Assembly: GCA_946480925.1 (NCBI GenBank)
Contig: CAMLLU010000012.1
Location: 1-64,000 of the forward strand
DNA from: an uncultured Rivibacter sp.
Lineage (GTDB): Bacteria > Pseudomonadota > Gammaproteobacteria > Burkholderiales > Burkholderiaceae
DNA: 64,000 bases
Direction: 5' to 3'
Shown here: positions 36,803 to 45,920 of the stretch, in pieces
Position numbering within the stretch: the first letter of the stretch is position 1
How the letters are laid out: every line of letters begins with the position of its first letter
Notes under the pieces: model-generated
The model's input: the letters and a program-made list of their open reading frames with translations, nothing else
Told to the model about the DNA's origin: nothing
The model's database searches: none
Position numbers and translations under genes: made by a program

Positions 36803-38716
36803 TCAGGTCCCGATCACCCCACCGTCGCGCTTGCGGATCACCACCGTGGCCGAGCGCGGCCGGCCGCCGTTGGGCCACTTGGAGACCTTGGTCGGCTCGC
36901 TGGGGTCAGAGCGCTCCGAAGCGGTTTCTCCGGGGTGCTGGATGTTGACGAACATCGTGCGGCCATCGGGCGTGCCGGTGGCGCCGGTGAGTTCGCAGCC
37001 GGCCGGCCCGGTGAGGAAGCGGCGGATCTCGCCGGTGCGCACGTCGGCGGCCAGCAGCGCGTTGTTGCCCAGCCGTGCCAGGTCGCCCTTGCCCATCGCC
37101 GAGGTCGACATGTCGGTCTCGATCCACAGCACGCCGCGGCGGTCCATCCACAGGCCGTCGGGGCAGCCGAAGGCATCGCCCTTGACGTTGCCCTTGGCAT
37201 CGGCGCGTTCGTTGGCCGGGTCGCCGGCCAGCACGAAGTGGTCCCAGCGGAAGGTTTCGGCGTGGAAGTCGCTGTCTTCCTTCCAGCGGATGATGTTGCC
37301 CATCGTGTTGTTGGCACGCGGGTTGGCGGCGTCGACGCCGGGTTGCTTGTCCGCGCCGCGGTTGGAGTTGTTGGTGAGCGTGCAATACACCTCGCCGCGC
37401 TGCGCATCGACGGCGATCCACTCGGGCCGGTCCATCTTGGTGGCCCCCAGCAGGTCGCTGGCCTGGCGGGCCTTGATCAACACCTCGCCCTGGTCGGCAA
37501 AGCCGTTGGCGGGCGTCAGCGGCCCCTGCCCATGGGTGAGCGCGAGCCAGCGGCCACGCCCGTTGGCTTCGAACTTCGCGACGTACAGCGTGCCGTGGTC
37601 CAGCAGCCCGGCGTTCTCGCGCGCGCCGCCGGGTGCGATCTTGTCGCGGCTGACGAACTTGTAGATGTACTCGAAGCGTGAGTCCTCTCCGCAGTACACC
37701 ACCGCACGGCCGTCCTTGGTCACCGCCACCGTGGCGCCCTCGTGCGCCGCGCGGCCGAGCGCGGTGCGCTTCACGGGCGTGGAGCTCGGGTTCATCGGGT
37801 CGATCTCGACCACCCAGCCGAAGCGGTTGGGCTCGTTCGGGTTCTTGACGGCGTCGAAGCGCTCGTCGTGCTCGTGCCAGCGGTAGCCGCCCGCGCCGCC
37901 CTTGCGCAGGCCCCATCGCTGCTGGTGCGCATCGGGCGCGTCGGGGCCGTTGAAATAGTTGATGAAGTTTTCTTCGCAGGTGAGGTACGTGCCCCAGGGC
38001 GTGATGCCGCTGGCGCAGTTGTTGAGCGTGCCCAGCACGCGGCGACCGCCGGGGTCGGCCTTGGTCTGCATCAGCGCATGGCCGGCGGCCGGGCCGCTCA
38101 CGGCCATGGGCGTGGTGGCCGTGATGCGGCGTGCCCAGGGCGAGGGCTTCTGCACCGTCCAGCGGCCGTCCTTGAGGGCGATCTCGATCACCGATACGCC
38201 GTGCGCGGCCTGCGCCTTCTTCACCTTGTCGGGGGTCCAGGTCTTCATGCCGTCGGTGTGCAGCAGCCCGTCGTCGGTGTACTCGTGGTTCATCACCAGC
38301 AAGCCGACGTTGGAGCCCTCGAGGGCGAAGTAATGGATGCCGTCGTGATGCATGCCCATCTGGGCTTCCTGCTCGGCGGCGGTGTTGCTCGCGTCCTCCT
38401 TGAACGCGGGCAGGTCGCCCGACAGGCCCACGGGGTCGCCCCAGGGCGCAATCACCTCGGCGACGTAGCCCTCGGGCACCACGACGGTGTCGGCCGTCGA
38501 GATGGGCACGCTCTTGAAGCCCAGCAGCGGGCCGCCTGCGTCAGCGCCGGTGGTGGCGCAGCCGGACAGCGCACCACCCAGCGGTGCCAGCAGACCACCC
38601 ACCGCGACACCCAGGCCGCCCCGCAGCACGCGCCGGCGCTGCGGGTCCGAGACCTCGTGGATCGTCGGATTGCTGGAGGGGTTGCTGTCTTCCATCAGAT
38701 CGAAATCCTTGGCCAT
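36803..38716 (-). CDS. phoX: PhoX-family alkaline phosphatase
   Basis: Periplasmic calcium/iron-dependent phosphatase that liberates phosphate from esters; 637 residues from the ATG at 38716 (MAKDFDLMEDSN). DPQRRRVLRGGLGVAVGGLL is a Tat signal, as in other PhoX proteins, which fold before export. DUF839 landmarks: NHEYTDDGLLH, LNNCASGITPWGTYLTCEENF, FGWVVEIDP, GRAAHEGATV, CPDGLWMD and the TGATGTPDGRTMFVNIQHPG near the end. The open frame extends to 39034 but without homology-like sequence. It stands alone, with a possible Pho box about 90 bases upstream. Confidence 0.92.
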   Translation of the reverse strand: MAKDFDLMEDSNPSSNPTIHEVSDPQRRRVLRGGLGVAVGGLLAPLGGALSGCATTGADAGGPLLGFKSVPISTADTVVVPEGYVAEVIAPWGDPVGLSGDLPAFKEDASNTAAEQEAQMGMHHDGIHYFALEGSNVGLLVMNHEYTDDGLLHTDGMKTWTPDKVKKAQAAHGVSVIEIALKDGRWTVQKPSPWARRITATTPMAVSGPAAGHALMQTKADPGGRRVLGTLNNCASGITPWGTYLTCEENFINYFNGPDAPDAHQQRWGLRKGGAGGYRWHEHDERFDAVKNPNEPNRFGWVVEIDPMNPSSTPVKRTALGRAAHEGATVAVTKDGRAVVYCGEDSRFEYIYKFVSRDKIAPGGARENAGLLDHGTLYVAKFEANGRGRWLALTHGQGPLTPANGFADQGEVLIKARQASDLLGATKMDRPEWIAVDAQRGEVYCTLTNNSNRGADKQPGVDAANPRANNTMGNIIRWKEDSDFHAETFRWDHFVLAGDPANERADAKGNVKGDAFGCPDGLWMDRRGVLWIETDMSTSAMGKGDLARLGNNALLAADVRTGEIRRFLTGPAGCELTGATGTPDGRTMFVNIQHPGETASERSDPSEPTKVSKWPNGGRPRSATVVIRKRDGGVIGT

Positions 38717-38803
38717 GGGTACTCCGGGGGTGTTTTGTGTGGAGGAGAGGCGAGCGGCCGTGGGCCGGCCGCGCCGATTGTGCGTAACGCGATACAGCGC
38801 CGT

Positions 38804-38821
38804 ATGACGGATTCGTGTCAG
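38804..38821 (-). promoter_or_regulatory. Possible Pho box upstream of phoX
   Basis: On the minus strand CTGACAC-GAAT-CCGTCAT, two direct 7-mers resembling CTGTCAC with a 4-base spacer, the PhoB pattern. The 396-base gap 38717-39112 otherwise holds only promoter-like A/T-richer sequence for the two divergent genes and no other gene. Confidence 0.4.
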
Positions 38822-39112
38822 TGGCCGCACCGCGCACGGGAACCTCGCCGTGTAACGATGTTGCGGAACCCATAAGCAATCTTTGCTGCGGCTGACCTTT
38901 GTGACGCCGCGGGACGGCCGATTCATCGCATGGGCACTGCCGCTTTCCGCATAGACCCTTGCATTTCGCAGTAACAGAGCGCATCGCATACGCACCGTTT
39001 GGTCAGGAGTCCGCCACGAATCTCTTCGATGCATGACCTACATTGGCGCGCCCCCTTGCTGCGCCGACGAGCGCACAGCGCCAAAGGCAAGCGATGCCTC
39101 GGGGACCGATCC

Positions 39113-41200
39113 ATGAAGACGCGAATGAAGAGACAAGACATGCTGAAAACCTCGCCAGTGGCTTCATATCTCGCGGTCCCGGCGCTGCTGTGCCTGCTGT
39201 CTGCGTGCGGGGGAGCGGACGACGCTTCCCGGTCGGCCGAGCCCACGCCGGCGCCGGTGGCGGCAACGCCCGCCCCAACGCCGACGAAGACACCCACACC
39301 GACTCCCACGCTGGCGCCGACCTCCACGCCAACGCCCACGCCTGTCCCGACCGTCGCACCAACCCCGACCGCGACACCGACCTCCACCCCGACACCGGTC
39401 CCCACGCCGACCACAACCCCCACGCCGGCACCCGTTCCTACGCCGGTGGTCGACCTGGGCACGACTCACACCACGTGGGCCGCAGCAGGCGCCACGGCGA
39501 AGACTCCGGTGACACCCGGCACCTGGCGGGCTGCAGGGCCCGACCCGGCGCAATCGCAGTTCAAGCTGATCAAGGAGTCTGCCCACTTCGCCTTCTATTC
39601 GGACGAGACGATTTCCGAAGCCGATCTCGCCCTGGCCGTGGACACGCTGGAGAACACGGTCTGGCAGAACCTGTTCAATTCGAACCTCCTGATGGAGGAG
39701 CTGTTCTTCAACAGGGCCGACAAGATCAAGCCCGCGATCCACCTTCATTCCGACTGGGGCCTCAACGCCAATGCCTGGGTGGACCGGCAGGGACTTCAGC
39801 ACCCGGGCATGTGGATCGGGCCGAACGCGCTCAAGGACGTCTGGGGCCTGACGCACGAGTTCACCCACGATTGGCAGAGCTGGACCAACTTCAACGGCGG
39901 CATGACCTGCGACGAGGTGAACACCTGTGGCTGGATCCGCGAGAGCCATGCCAACTACGTGGCGCACCAGATCCCCGGGTTCCAGGGCGACGTGCACTGC
40001 ACGGAAATGCTGCCCAACACCCCGCACCTGTACCTCGGCTCCACGCGCGACCGCTACTGCAACTGGCAGTTCATGGAGTTCCTGAAGGACAAGTACGGCC
40101 CCGGGGCCGTCAACCAGATCTTCACCACCGCGGGCCCGGATCCCTTCACCAACATCCAGAAGTCACGTGGGTGGACGCTCTCGCAGCTCAACGACTTCAT
40201 CGGCGACTGGGCCATGCACAACGTGGTGTGGGACTACAAGGCCACGCCCCAGGCCTTCCGCAACAGCTACGGCAACATCACCCTCACCGACAAGGCCGAG
40301 CGCATGCGCCGGCTGATGCCGCTGGAGGCGCTCGACGGCAACTGGGCCACCAACCGCCGCTTCGTGTCGCCGTTCTACGGGGCCCCGCAGCGCTTCGGCT
40401 ACAACGTCGTGCGGCTGTACCCCACGAGCGGCGCCACCACCGTCACGGTCAAGTTCCGCGGTATCAACCAGGCCGGCTCCGACGCCGATTTCCGCTGGGG
40501 GCTGGTGGCCACCAACACGCAGTTCACGTCGGCCCGCTACAGCGCGCTGCAGAAGGGGCTGGATGCCAACCTCACCTTCCGCGTCAACCCCGGCGAGCCG
40601 CTGTTCCTGGTGGTGGCGGCCACTCCCTCGGTCTTCAAGTCGATCTCCTGGGACCAGGAATACGGCACGATCTGGCGCTACCCGTACATGATCGAGCTGG
40701 CCAACGCCTGGCCGCAGGGTTTCCAGAACGGGCAGCGCGACGCATGCCCCACGGGCACGGTGCGCCATGCCAACGGCGGCGGCTGTGCGCCGTCGGGCAC
40801 GCCGGCCAGCGTGTACGTCGGGCCCTACGCCACCATCCTGCCCGGCGCGCAGGCCAGCGGCACTGCGCGCATCGAAGACCAGGCCATCATCGCCAATGGC
40901 TCGGTCACCGGCGGCACCGTCGGCGGCCTGAGCGTCGTCGGCACGACGGGCAGCCTGTGGGGCAACAACGCCTTCACCGTGTCCGGCTCCGCGCAGGTGC
41001 GCACCACGATGTACCCGCTGGGCTTCTTCGATGCAGGGCAGGGTGCCTCGGGCACGTTGAACCTGTACGGCGACGTCGAGTACCGCGGCGCAGGCCTCAA
41101 CCTCAGTGCGGGCAACCGCTCCGGATACGTGGACGCCACCTCCACCGTCGGCTCGGCCACCGACATCAACAAGAAGACGGCCTGGACCTGGCGGCCCTGA
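39113..41200 (+). CDS. Svx/AvrXca-like secreted metallopeptidase lipoprotein
   Basis: 695 residues. The leader ends in a good lipobox (ALLCLLSAC), then a Thr-Pro repeat linker of about 85 residues ([20 protein letters not shown] region), a surface spacer. The following domain (about 160-500) has zinc motif HEFTH at residues 248-252 and a downstream Glu277 in [13 protein letters not shown], the gluzincin arrangement, within the DUF6055 fold typical of the Svx/AvrXca virulence/avirulence family. A beta-helix or sandwich C-terminus ([20 protein letters not shown]) may bind polysaccharide. Two ATGs (39113, 39140) are possible; both keep the leader. It ends at a terminator. In plant pathogens Svx is exported to the apoplast; here its role is unknown. 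Confidence 0.7.
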   Translation: MKTRMKRQDMLKTSPVASYLAVPALLCLLSACGGADDASRSAEPTPAPVAATPAPTPTKTPTPTPTLAPTSTPTPTPVPTVAPTPTATPTSTPTPVPTPTTTPTPAPVPTPVVDLGTTHTTWAAAGATAKTPVTPGTWRAAGPDPAQSQFKLIKESAHFAFYSDETISEADLALAVDTLENTVWQNLFNSNLLMEELFFNRADKIKPAIHLHSDWGLNANAWVDRQGLQHPGMWIGPNALKDVWGLTHEFTHDWQSWTNFNGGMTCDEVNTCGWIRESHANYVAHQIPGFQGDVHCTEMLPNTPHLYLGSTRDRYCNWQFMEFLKDKYGPGAVNQIFTTAGPDPFTNIQKSRGWTLSQLNDFIGDWAMHNVVWDYKATPQAFRNSYGNITLTDKAERMRRLMPLEALDGNWATNRRFVSPFYGAPQRFGYNVVRLYPTSGATTVTVKFRGINQAGSDADFRWGLVATNTQFTSARYSALQKGLDANLTFRVNPGEPLFLVVAATPSVFKSISWDQEYGTIWRYPYMIELANAWPQGFQNGQRDACPTGTVRHANGGGCAPSGTPASVYVGPYATILPGAQASGTARIEDQAIIANGSVTGGTVGGLSVVGTTGSLWGNNAFTVSGSAQVRTTMYPLGFFDAGQGASGTLNLYGDVEYRGAGLNLSAGNRSGYVDATSTVGSATDINKKTAWTWRP

Positions 41201-41222
41201 ACGGCGTCACGACGTGCGTCAC

Positions 41223-41249
41223 AAGCCCGCGGATTCCGCGGGCTTTCTT
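41223..41249 (+). terminator. Rho-independent terminator after the metallopeptidase
   Basis: Perfect 10-bp stem AAGCCCGCGG / CCGCGGGCTT with loop ATT, followed by TCTT. It is 22 bases beyond the stop. Confidence 0.8.
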
Positions 41250-41299
41250 GCGGGCGGCAGCGTGGCGCAGCACTCGGGGCGAGGCCTATCATCGCCCGC

Positions 41300-41827
41300 A
41301 TGCCCACCACCTTGCGCGCGCTCCGAGGCGACATCACGACGCTGGCCGTCGATGCCATCGTCAACGCCGCCAACTCGTCGCTGCTGGGCGGCGGCGGGGT
41401 CGATGGGGCGATCCACCGGGCGGCCGGGCCGGAGCTGGTGGCCGAGTGCCGGCTGCTCGGCGGCTGCCCCACCGGCGAGGCGCGCATCACGCGCGGCTAC
41501 CACCTGCCGGCGCGGCACGTGATCCACACTGTGGGGCCGGTGTGGCGCGGCGGGCAGCACGGCGAGCCGGCACTGCTGGTGAGCTGCTACCGCACGAGCC
41601 TCGGGCTGGCGCAGCGCCACGGCCTGCGCAGCATCGCGTTTCCGTGCATCAGCACCGGCATCTACGGCTACCCGTTCGACGACGCGGCGCTGCTGGCGAT
41701 CGCCACCGTGCGCGAGTTCGTCATGCAGGACGAGCGTGCGATGGACGAAGTGATCTTCTGCTGCTTCAGCGCCGGTGACCACGCGTTCTACGAACGCCAG
41801 CTGGCAGCCGCTTCCGGCAGCGCATGA
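41300..41827 (+). CDS. ymdB: Macrodomain protein, O-acetyl-ADP-ribose deacetylase (YmdB-like)
   Basis: 175-residue single macrodomain. [34 protein letters not shown] is spread over residues 10-43 and contains the ADP-ribose-binding Asn and Gly loop plus catalytic Asp of the deacetylase/hydrolase class; [11 protein letters not shown] is the second binding loop. It would deacetylate O-acetyl-ADP-ribose or remove ADP-ribose from proteins. Its stop overlaps the ATG of the SDR gene (ATGA), so both are translated together, though no functional link is known. Confidence 0.93.
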   Translation: MPTTLRALRGDITTLAVDAIVNAANSSLLGGGGVDGAIHRAAGPELVAECRLLGGCPTGEARITRGYHLPARHVIHTVGPVWRGGQHGEPALLVSCYRTSLGLAQRHGLRSIAFPCISTGIYGYPFDDAALLAIATVREFVMQDERAMDEVIFCCFSAGDHAFYERQLAAASGSA

Positions 41828-42567
41828 AAACGGTGCTCATCACCGGTGCGGGCCGCGGCATCGGCGCAGCGTGCGCACTGCTGTGCGCGCAAGAGGGGTG
41901 GGACGTCGCGGTGAACTACAACCGCCACCGTGAGGCCGCCGAAGCCATGGTGCAAGGCGTGCGGGCCCTCGGTCGGCGAGCCATCGCGGTGCGGGCCGAT
42001 GTGGCGAACGACGACGAAGTGCGAGGGATGTTCGAAACCGTGGACCGCGAGCTCGGCCACCTGCGCGGCCTCGTCAACAACGCCGGCGTGGTGGACGCGG
42101 CCGCGCGCGTGGACGAGATGAGCATCGAGCGCGTGCGGCGCATGTTCGAGGTCAACGTGTTCGAGAGCTTCAGCTGTGCACGCGAGGCCATACGGCGCAT
42201 GAGCACGCGGCATGGCGGGCAGGGTGGGGCGATCGTCAACCTGTCGTCCATGGCGGCCAAGCTGGGTTCGCCGGGCGTCTATGTCGATTACGCCGCCAGC
42301 AAGGGCGCGATCGACACCTTCACCCTTGGCTTGGCCCGCGAGGTGGCGGCCGAAGGCATACGCGTCAACGGTGTGCGGCCCGGTCTCGTCGAGACCGACA
42401 TCCATGCGTCGGGCGGCATGGCCGAGCGCCTGGGCGCGGCCGTTTCGCAAGTGCCCATGCAGCGCATCGGCAGCGCCGATGAAATCGCCCAGGCCGTCGT
42501 CTGGCTGCTGTCGGACGCCGCGAGCTACACCACCGGCGCGCTGCTCGACGTGGGCGGCGGGCGCTGA
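41824..42567 (+). CDS. SDR-family oxidoreductase (YgfF/FabG-like)
   Basis: 247 residues. Cofactor loop [13 protein letters not shown] (6-18), NNAGV, catalytic Ser in [23 protein letters not shown] with Tyr and Lys, and C-terminal [10 protein letters not shown], the common pattern of enterobacterial YgfF-type SDRs with a glucose dehydrogenase-like tail. Start overlaps the macrodomain stop. Substrate unknown. Confidence 0.88.
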   Translation: MKTVLITGAGRGIGAACALLCAQEGWDVAVNYNRHREAAEAMVQGVRALGRRAIAVRADVANDDEVRGMFETVDRELGHLRGLVNNAGVVDAAARVDEMSIERVRRMFEVNVFESFSCAREAIRRMSTRHGGQGGAIVNLSSMAAKLGSPGVYVDYAASKGAIDTFTLGLAREVAAEGIRVNGVRPGLVETDIHASGGMAERLGAAVSQVPMQRIGSADEIAQAVVWLLSDAASYTTGALLDVGGGR

Positions 42568-42644
42568 CACCCTGCTAGGGATGGCACATTGCGCCGGGGC
42601 TTCCTAGTGTTCGAACCTCGTTCGGCCACCACAGGGAGACAGAC

Positions 42645-43061
42645 ATGCGATCCACGACCTTGCGCCGCTACCCGGTTCTCTTCACCCGCGCCTGCCTGCT
42701 GGCAGCGGTGCTTGCCGGTCTTGCACCGGCCGCCGGCCTGGCGGCGTGCCCTACGCCCTGCGTCAGCAACTGGGGCATCGTCCATGCCGCTGGCGTGCCG
42801 TTGGACAAGGTGGCGCCGGCGGTTCAGAAGATCGAATTCGACGGCAAGACATTGACGGCCGCCAGTGAAGTTGCCATCGCTGAAGTGGCCCGTGAGGTCA
42901 AGGCGCTTGGCCCGAAGGCGGTGCTGAACCTGCAGATATCGACAGACGGCCTCACCGGCGCCGGCGCGCGAGCGCTGCTGCGGGCGCGCGCTGCGGCCTT
43001 GAAGCAGGCTTTCGCCAAGGCCGGGTTGGCGCCCAACCAGCTGGTGGTGAAGGCCGGCTGA
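42645..43061 (+). CDS. Exported protein with OmpA-like fold
   Basis: 138 residues: signal peptide MRSTTLRRYPVLFTRACLLA ending near GLA-AC, a short Cys pair (CPTPC), then one small alpha/beta domain resembling the OmpA C-terminal fold: KIEFDGKTLTAASEVAIAEV, LNLQISTDGL, LLRARAAALKQAFAKAGL and NQLVVKAG. OmpA domains bind peptidoglycan, but the diagnostic Asp/Arg set is incomplete here, so binding is unproven. Monocistronic, start after AGGGAGACAGAC. Confidence 0.6.
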   Translation: MRSTTLRRYPVLFTRACLLAAVLAGLAPAAGLAACPTPCVSNWGIVHAAGVPLDKVAPAVQKIEFDGKTLTAASEVAIAEVAREVKALGPKAVLNLQISTDGLTGAGARALLRARAAALKQAFAKAGLAPNQLVVKAG

Positions 43062-43100
43062 GCGCGGTCTTCGCGCTGCGTCGCAGGCCCTTCACGCCTC

Positions 43101-45068
43101 TCAGCGCTCGAGGTCGCGCAAGGCCGCCTCGAGCAGCTGGCGCGGGCCGCTGGGCACGCTGGCGCTTTCCATCACCACCGCGGCGGCGTGTGCTGCGCGC
43201 GTCATCTCACGCTCGCAGCGCTGGCGCTCGGCCAGCAGCCAGGGTGTTTCAACGGCGCCCGGCAGCAGCGGCCCCGCGTGGCAGGCGACGATGCGCGCCA
43301 CCAGCGCCGCCGCTTCATGCTGCAGCGCCTCGGCCTGCGCCGAGCCGGCGCGCGGCTGCATGGCCAGGTGCTGCAGCCGCTCGATCAGCGCACGGCGCTG
43401 CGCCACGTCGGAGCTCGCGCGTGCGGTGTCGAGCGACACGTGGCCGTCGTTCACTCGCACCAGCGTGTCGTCGCCCAGCAGCTTGCGCAGGCGCTGCACG
43501 GTCACCTCCAGGCTCTTGCGTGCGGCCGAGGCCTCGGCGTCGGGCCACAGCGCCAAGGTTGCGGCCGACACGCTTGCCGACAGCGAACGGGTGCAGCCCA
43601 GCAGGCGCAGCAGCTCCAGCGGCTTCTGCTGTTGCTTGCCGCTGCGCGGCAGCGGCTGTTCGCCATGCAGGTGCAGATCGAAGCTGCCGAGCAGGCGCAA
43701 CCACAAGGCCCACGGCCAGTGTTCATCTGCATCGGCCGGCGCGGCCAGCGCGCGTGAACGCACCACTTCGCGCACGAACACCGGCTCCACCTGCCAGCGC
43801 AGCGCCAAGGCGCACAGCTGCGCGGCAAGTCTGGGCAGCAAGCGGAAGAACATCGTGTAGCGCACCTGCTGGGCGCGCGTGAGCGCATCGGCCAGGAAGG
43901 CGCGGCTCGCATCCGGGTCGGCATCGCGGGCCTGCCAGGCGGCGAGCAGCGCGTGCAGGCAGCGGTAGACCTCGCTGTCGCGGCCGGCATGCTCGCGTGC
44001 CAGGCGCTCGAGCAGCGCGGTGGCCTCGGCCAGGTTGTCGTTGGCCACCAGCACCTGCGCGAAATCGGTCAGGCACGAGGCCCGTTCAGGCATGCTCAGG
44101 CCGCTCTGCTCGGCCAGTGCCAGCGCTTCACGCAGCGTGGCCTGCGCGCGCACCGGCTGGCCGCGCAGCAGCTGCAGCCGCGCGCGCATCTGCTGCAGCT
44201 CGATGAGCTGCGTGGTGCGCCCGGCGCCCCACTGCGGCTGCACGCCACGTTCGATCTCTTCCACTTCGTCGAGCCGGCCGCGGTCGAGCAGCAGGCGCAA
44301 CATGGCCAGCGATGCCATCAACTGCGCGCTGGGCAGGCCGTGCCGGCCGGCCAGGCCGAGCGCGCGCTGCCAGTGCGCTTCGGCCCGCTCGGCGGCACCG
44401 AGCTGGTAGTGAGCAAAGCCGACCGTGTAGCACCAGCGGCTGCGCATCAGCGGCGAGGCCTGCTCGAAGGTGGCCGGCTCTTCCACCTGCGTGGCAATGA
44501 GGTCGAACTGCTCGTAGCGCTGCTGCACGAAGTGGTAGTTCGCCAGCACCAGCGCCGCGATCAGCTTCTCGTCCGGCCCCAGCATGTGGGCCAGCGGCTG
44601 CAGCTGTGCCTGCAGCCAGGTCAGCGAGGCGGTGGTGTCCAGCGGCTCTTCAGGCGCAAGTACCGAGCGCGCCAACCGGCCCAGGTGCCGCCACAGGAGC
44701 GTTTCGTCTTGGGCCTCGGCAGGGTCTGCCTGGCGGGCTCGCTCGAGCCAGGTCGTCACTTGGTCCATCGCGCCGATGTCGATGAGGCACAGCGCCAGTG
44801 CGATGTGCGCGTCGGCGCTCGCCTGCGCCGCCCGGCCTTGCGACACGTGCCCTTGCCAGGCCAGCTCCAGCGCAGCCAGCGCATCGGCCTGCTCGCGCAT
44901 CGATGCAGCCATCGCGCGCCAGCGCGCCACGTCGGGCCAGTCAGCCAGCGCCTGCACCGGCACGGCGGCACAGGCGGCTTCGAGTGCGGGGGCATCCCAG
45001 GCCCGCCAGCGTGCCGGCCCGTGGGCGGCCAGCCATGCCTGCGCTTCATTCGGAGTCATCGTCGCCAT
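43101..45068 (-). CDS. TPR-type regulator with C-terminal OmpR/SARP-like winged helix
   Basis: 655 residues, mostly helical repeats (about 60-430) of the MalT/TPR kind, followed at about 465-570 by a winged-helix domain: LRLLGSFDLHLHGEQPLPRS, PLELLRLLGCTRSLSASVSA, TLALWPDAEASAARKSLEVT and VQRLRKLLGDDTLVRVNDGH. This DNA-binding form is that of SARP/AfsR activators. The common NTPase domain of MalT-like relatives is absent, so signal input must come through the TPR part. Start ATG at 45068 follows GGGAGA. It is divergent from the orphan gene at 45209, an obvious candidate target. Confidence 0.75.
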   Translation of the reverse strand: MATMTPNEAQAWLAAHGPARWRAWDAPALEAACAAVPVQALADWPDVARWRAMAASMREQADALAALELAWQGHVSQGRAAQASADAHIALALCLIDIGAMDQVTTWLERARQADPAEAQDETLLWRHLGRLARSVLAPEEPLDTTASLTWLQAQLQPLAHMLGPDEKLIAALVLANYHFVQQRYEQFDLIATQVEEPATFEQASPLMRSRWCYTVGFAHYQLGAAERAEAHWQRALGLAGRHGLPSAQLMASLAMLRLLLDRGRLDEVEEIERGVQPQWGAGRTTQLIELQQMRARLQLLRGQPVRAQATLREALALAEQSGLSMPERASCLTDFAQVLVANDNLAEATALLERLAREHAGRDSEVYRCLHALLAAWQARDADPDASRAFLADALTRAQQVRYTMFFRLLPRLAAQLCALALRWQVEPVFVREVVRSRALAAPADADEHWPWALWLRLLGSFDLHLHGEQPLPRSGKQQQKPLELLRLLGCTRSLSASVSAATLALWPDAEASAARKSLEVTVQRLRKLLGDDTLVRVNDGHVSLDTARASSDVAQRRALIERLQHLAMQPRAGSAQAEALQHEAAALVARIVACHAGPLLPGAVETPWLLAERQRCEREMTRAAHAAAVVMESASVPSGPRQLLEAALRDLER

Positions 45069-45208
45069 GTGTCTCCCCTGACGGCTCCCCTAACAGGAAG
45101 GTGGGCCGCCGCAGCATCGGTGGGTCATCCGTGGGGTGGCCGCTCCTACCTTTGTGGTGCCGGTGCTCGAAACCGGTTTCTTCTTACTATCACTCAAGGA
45201 ATGTGGAA

Positions 45209-45757
45209 ATGGCCAAGCTGATTTTGAAGCGCTTTCACTGCGCGATCGACACGAACGAATCCGGTGCCGAAAGCCCCTACTTCTTCACCTACGTGGGTGA
45301 CCTCGTCACCGGCGAGAGCCGGTTCAAGATGACCCGCCAGGGCAACTGGGAGAACGAGGTCGACAAGGGCGAGATCTGGACGGTCAACGAGACGGTGGCC
45401 GACGGCCTCGGCCTCACGCCTTCGAAGACGGTGGCGCTGTCGGCCATGGTCGAGGAAGACGAAGGCCTGGACGTCTCCGCCGTCGAGCGGGGGATGATCA
45501 AGAACCTGCTGGACACCAAGCTGCAGCAGTTCCAGCAGACCGGCGCCACGCTCGTCAACAGCGCCATCACCGGTGCGATGGCCCAGGTGTTCAAGAACGC
45601 GCTGTCGACGGCCCTCCTGACGGCCTCGGGTGCGTCGGACGACCTGATGGGCTCGCCCCAGGTCCTGGCGCTGCAAGGCGGGCCCGGCGAGCTGTCGAAG
45701 CTCGCGGTCTTCATCGCGGGCGGCGGCCAGTACCGCGTGCGCTACGCCCAGGCCTGA
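45209..45757 (+). CDS. Protein of unknown function, divergent from the TPR regulator
   Basis: 182 residues, no signal peptide or membrane span. The ATG at 45209 follows AAGGA by 8 bases; GTG at 45203 is an alternative. The N-terminal half looks like a beta-sandwich (MAKLILKRFHCAIDTNESGA, YFFTYVGDLVTGESRF); the C-terminal half is helical and small-residue rich (GATLVNSAITGAMAQVF, NALSTALLTASGAS), ending in a beta strand QYRVRYAQA. I do not recognise the family. The divergent arrangement with a large TPR/winged-helix regulator suggests regulated, perhaps stress- or surface-related expression. Confidence 0.7.
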   Translation: MAKLILKRFHCAIDTNESGAESPYFFTYVGDLVTGESRFKMTRQGNWENEVDKGEIWTVNETVADGLGLTPSKTVALSAMVEEDEGLDVSAVERGMIKNLLDTKLQQFQQTGATLVNSAITGAMAQVFKNALSTALLTASGASDDLMGSPQVLALQGGPGELSKLAVFIAGGGQYRVRYAQA

Positions 45758-45828
45758 GAAGGTTTGAGCGGAATCCACCATGCCCGCACAGGGTGCCAAA
45801 ACCCGCCCACTCGTCGTTGCAAATGCTC

Positions 45829-45848
45829 GCCGTAGCCCGAGCTACGGC
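45829..45848. repeat. Hairpin in intergenic repeat (family D)
   Basis: GCCGTAGC-CCGA-GCTACGGC, a perfect 8-bp stem, inside a 163-base gap between the orphan gene and the convergent rlpA stop. May act as a terminator-like structure for either gene. Confidence 0.5.
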
Positions 45849-45920
45849 TGTGCTTTGCGCCTAGATTGGCCGGGTTGGCGCCCTGCCCGGTCACGCCGAA
45901 TTCATTCACACCTTCTGAGC

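Noticed and set aside
39240..39450. Short tandem repeat resembling a CRISPR or satellite array
   Set aside because: It is the in-frame Thr-Pro codon repeat of the metallopeptidase linker, without spacers.
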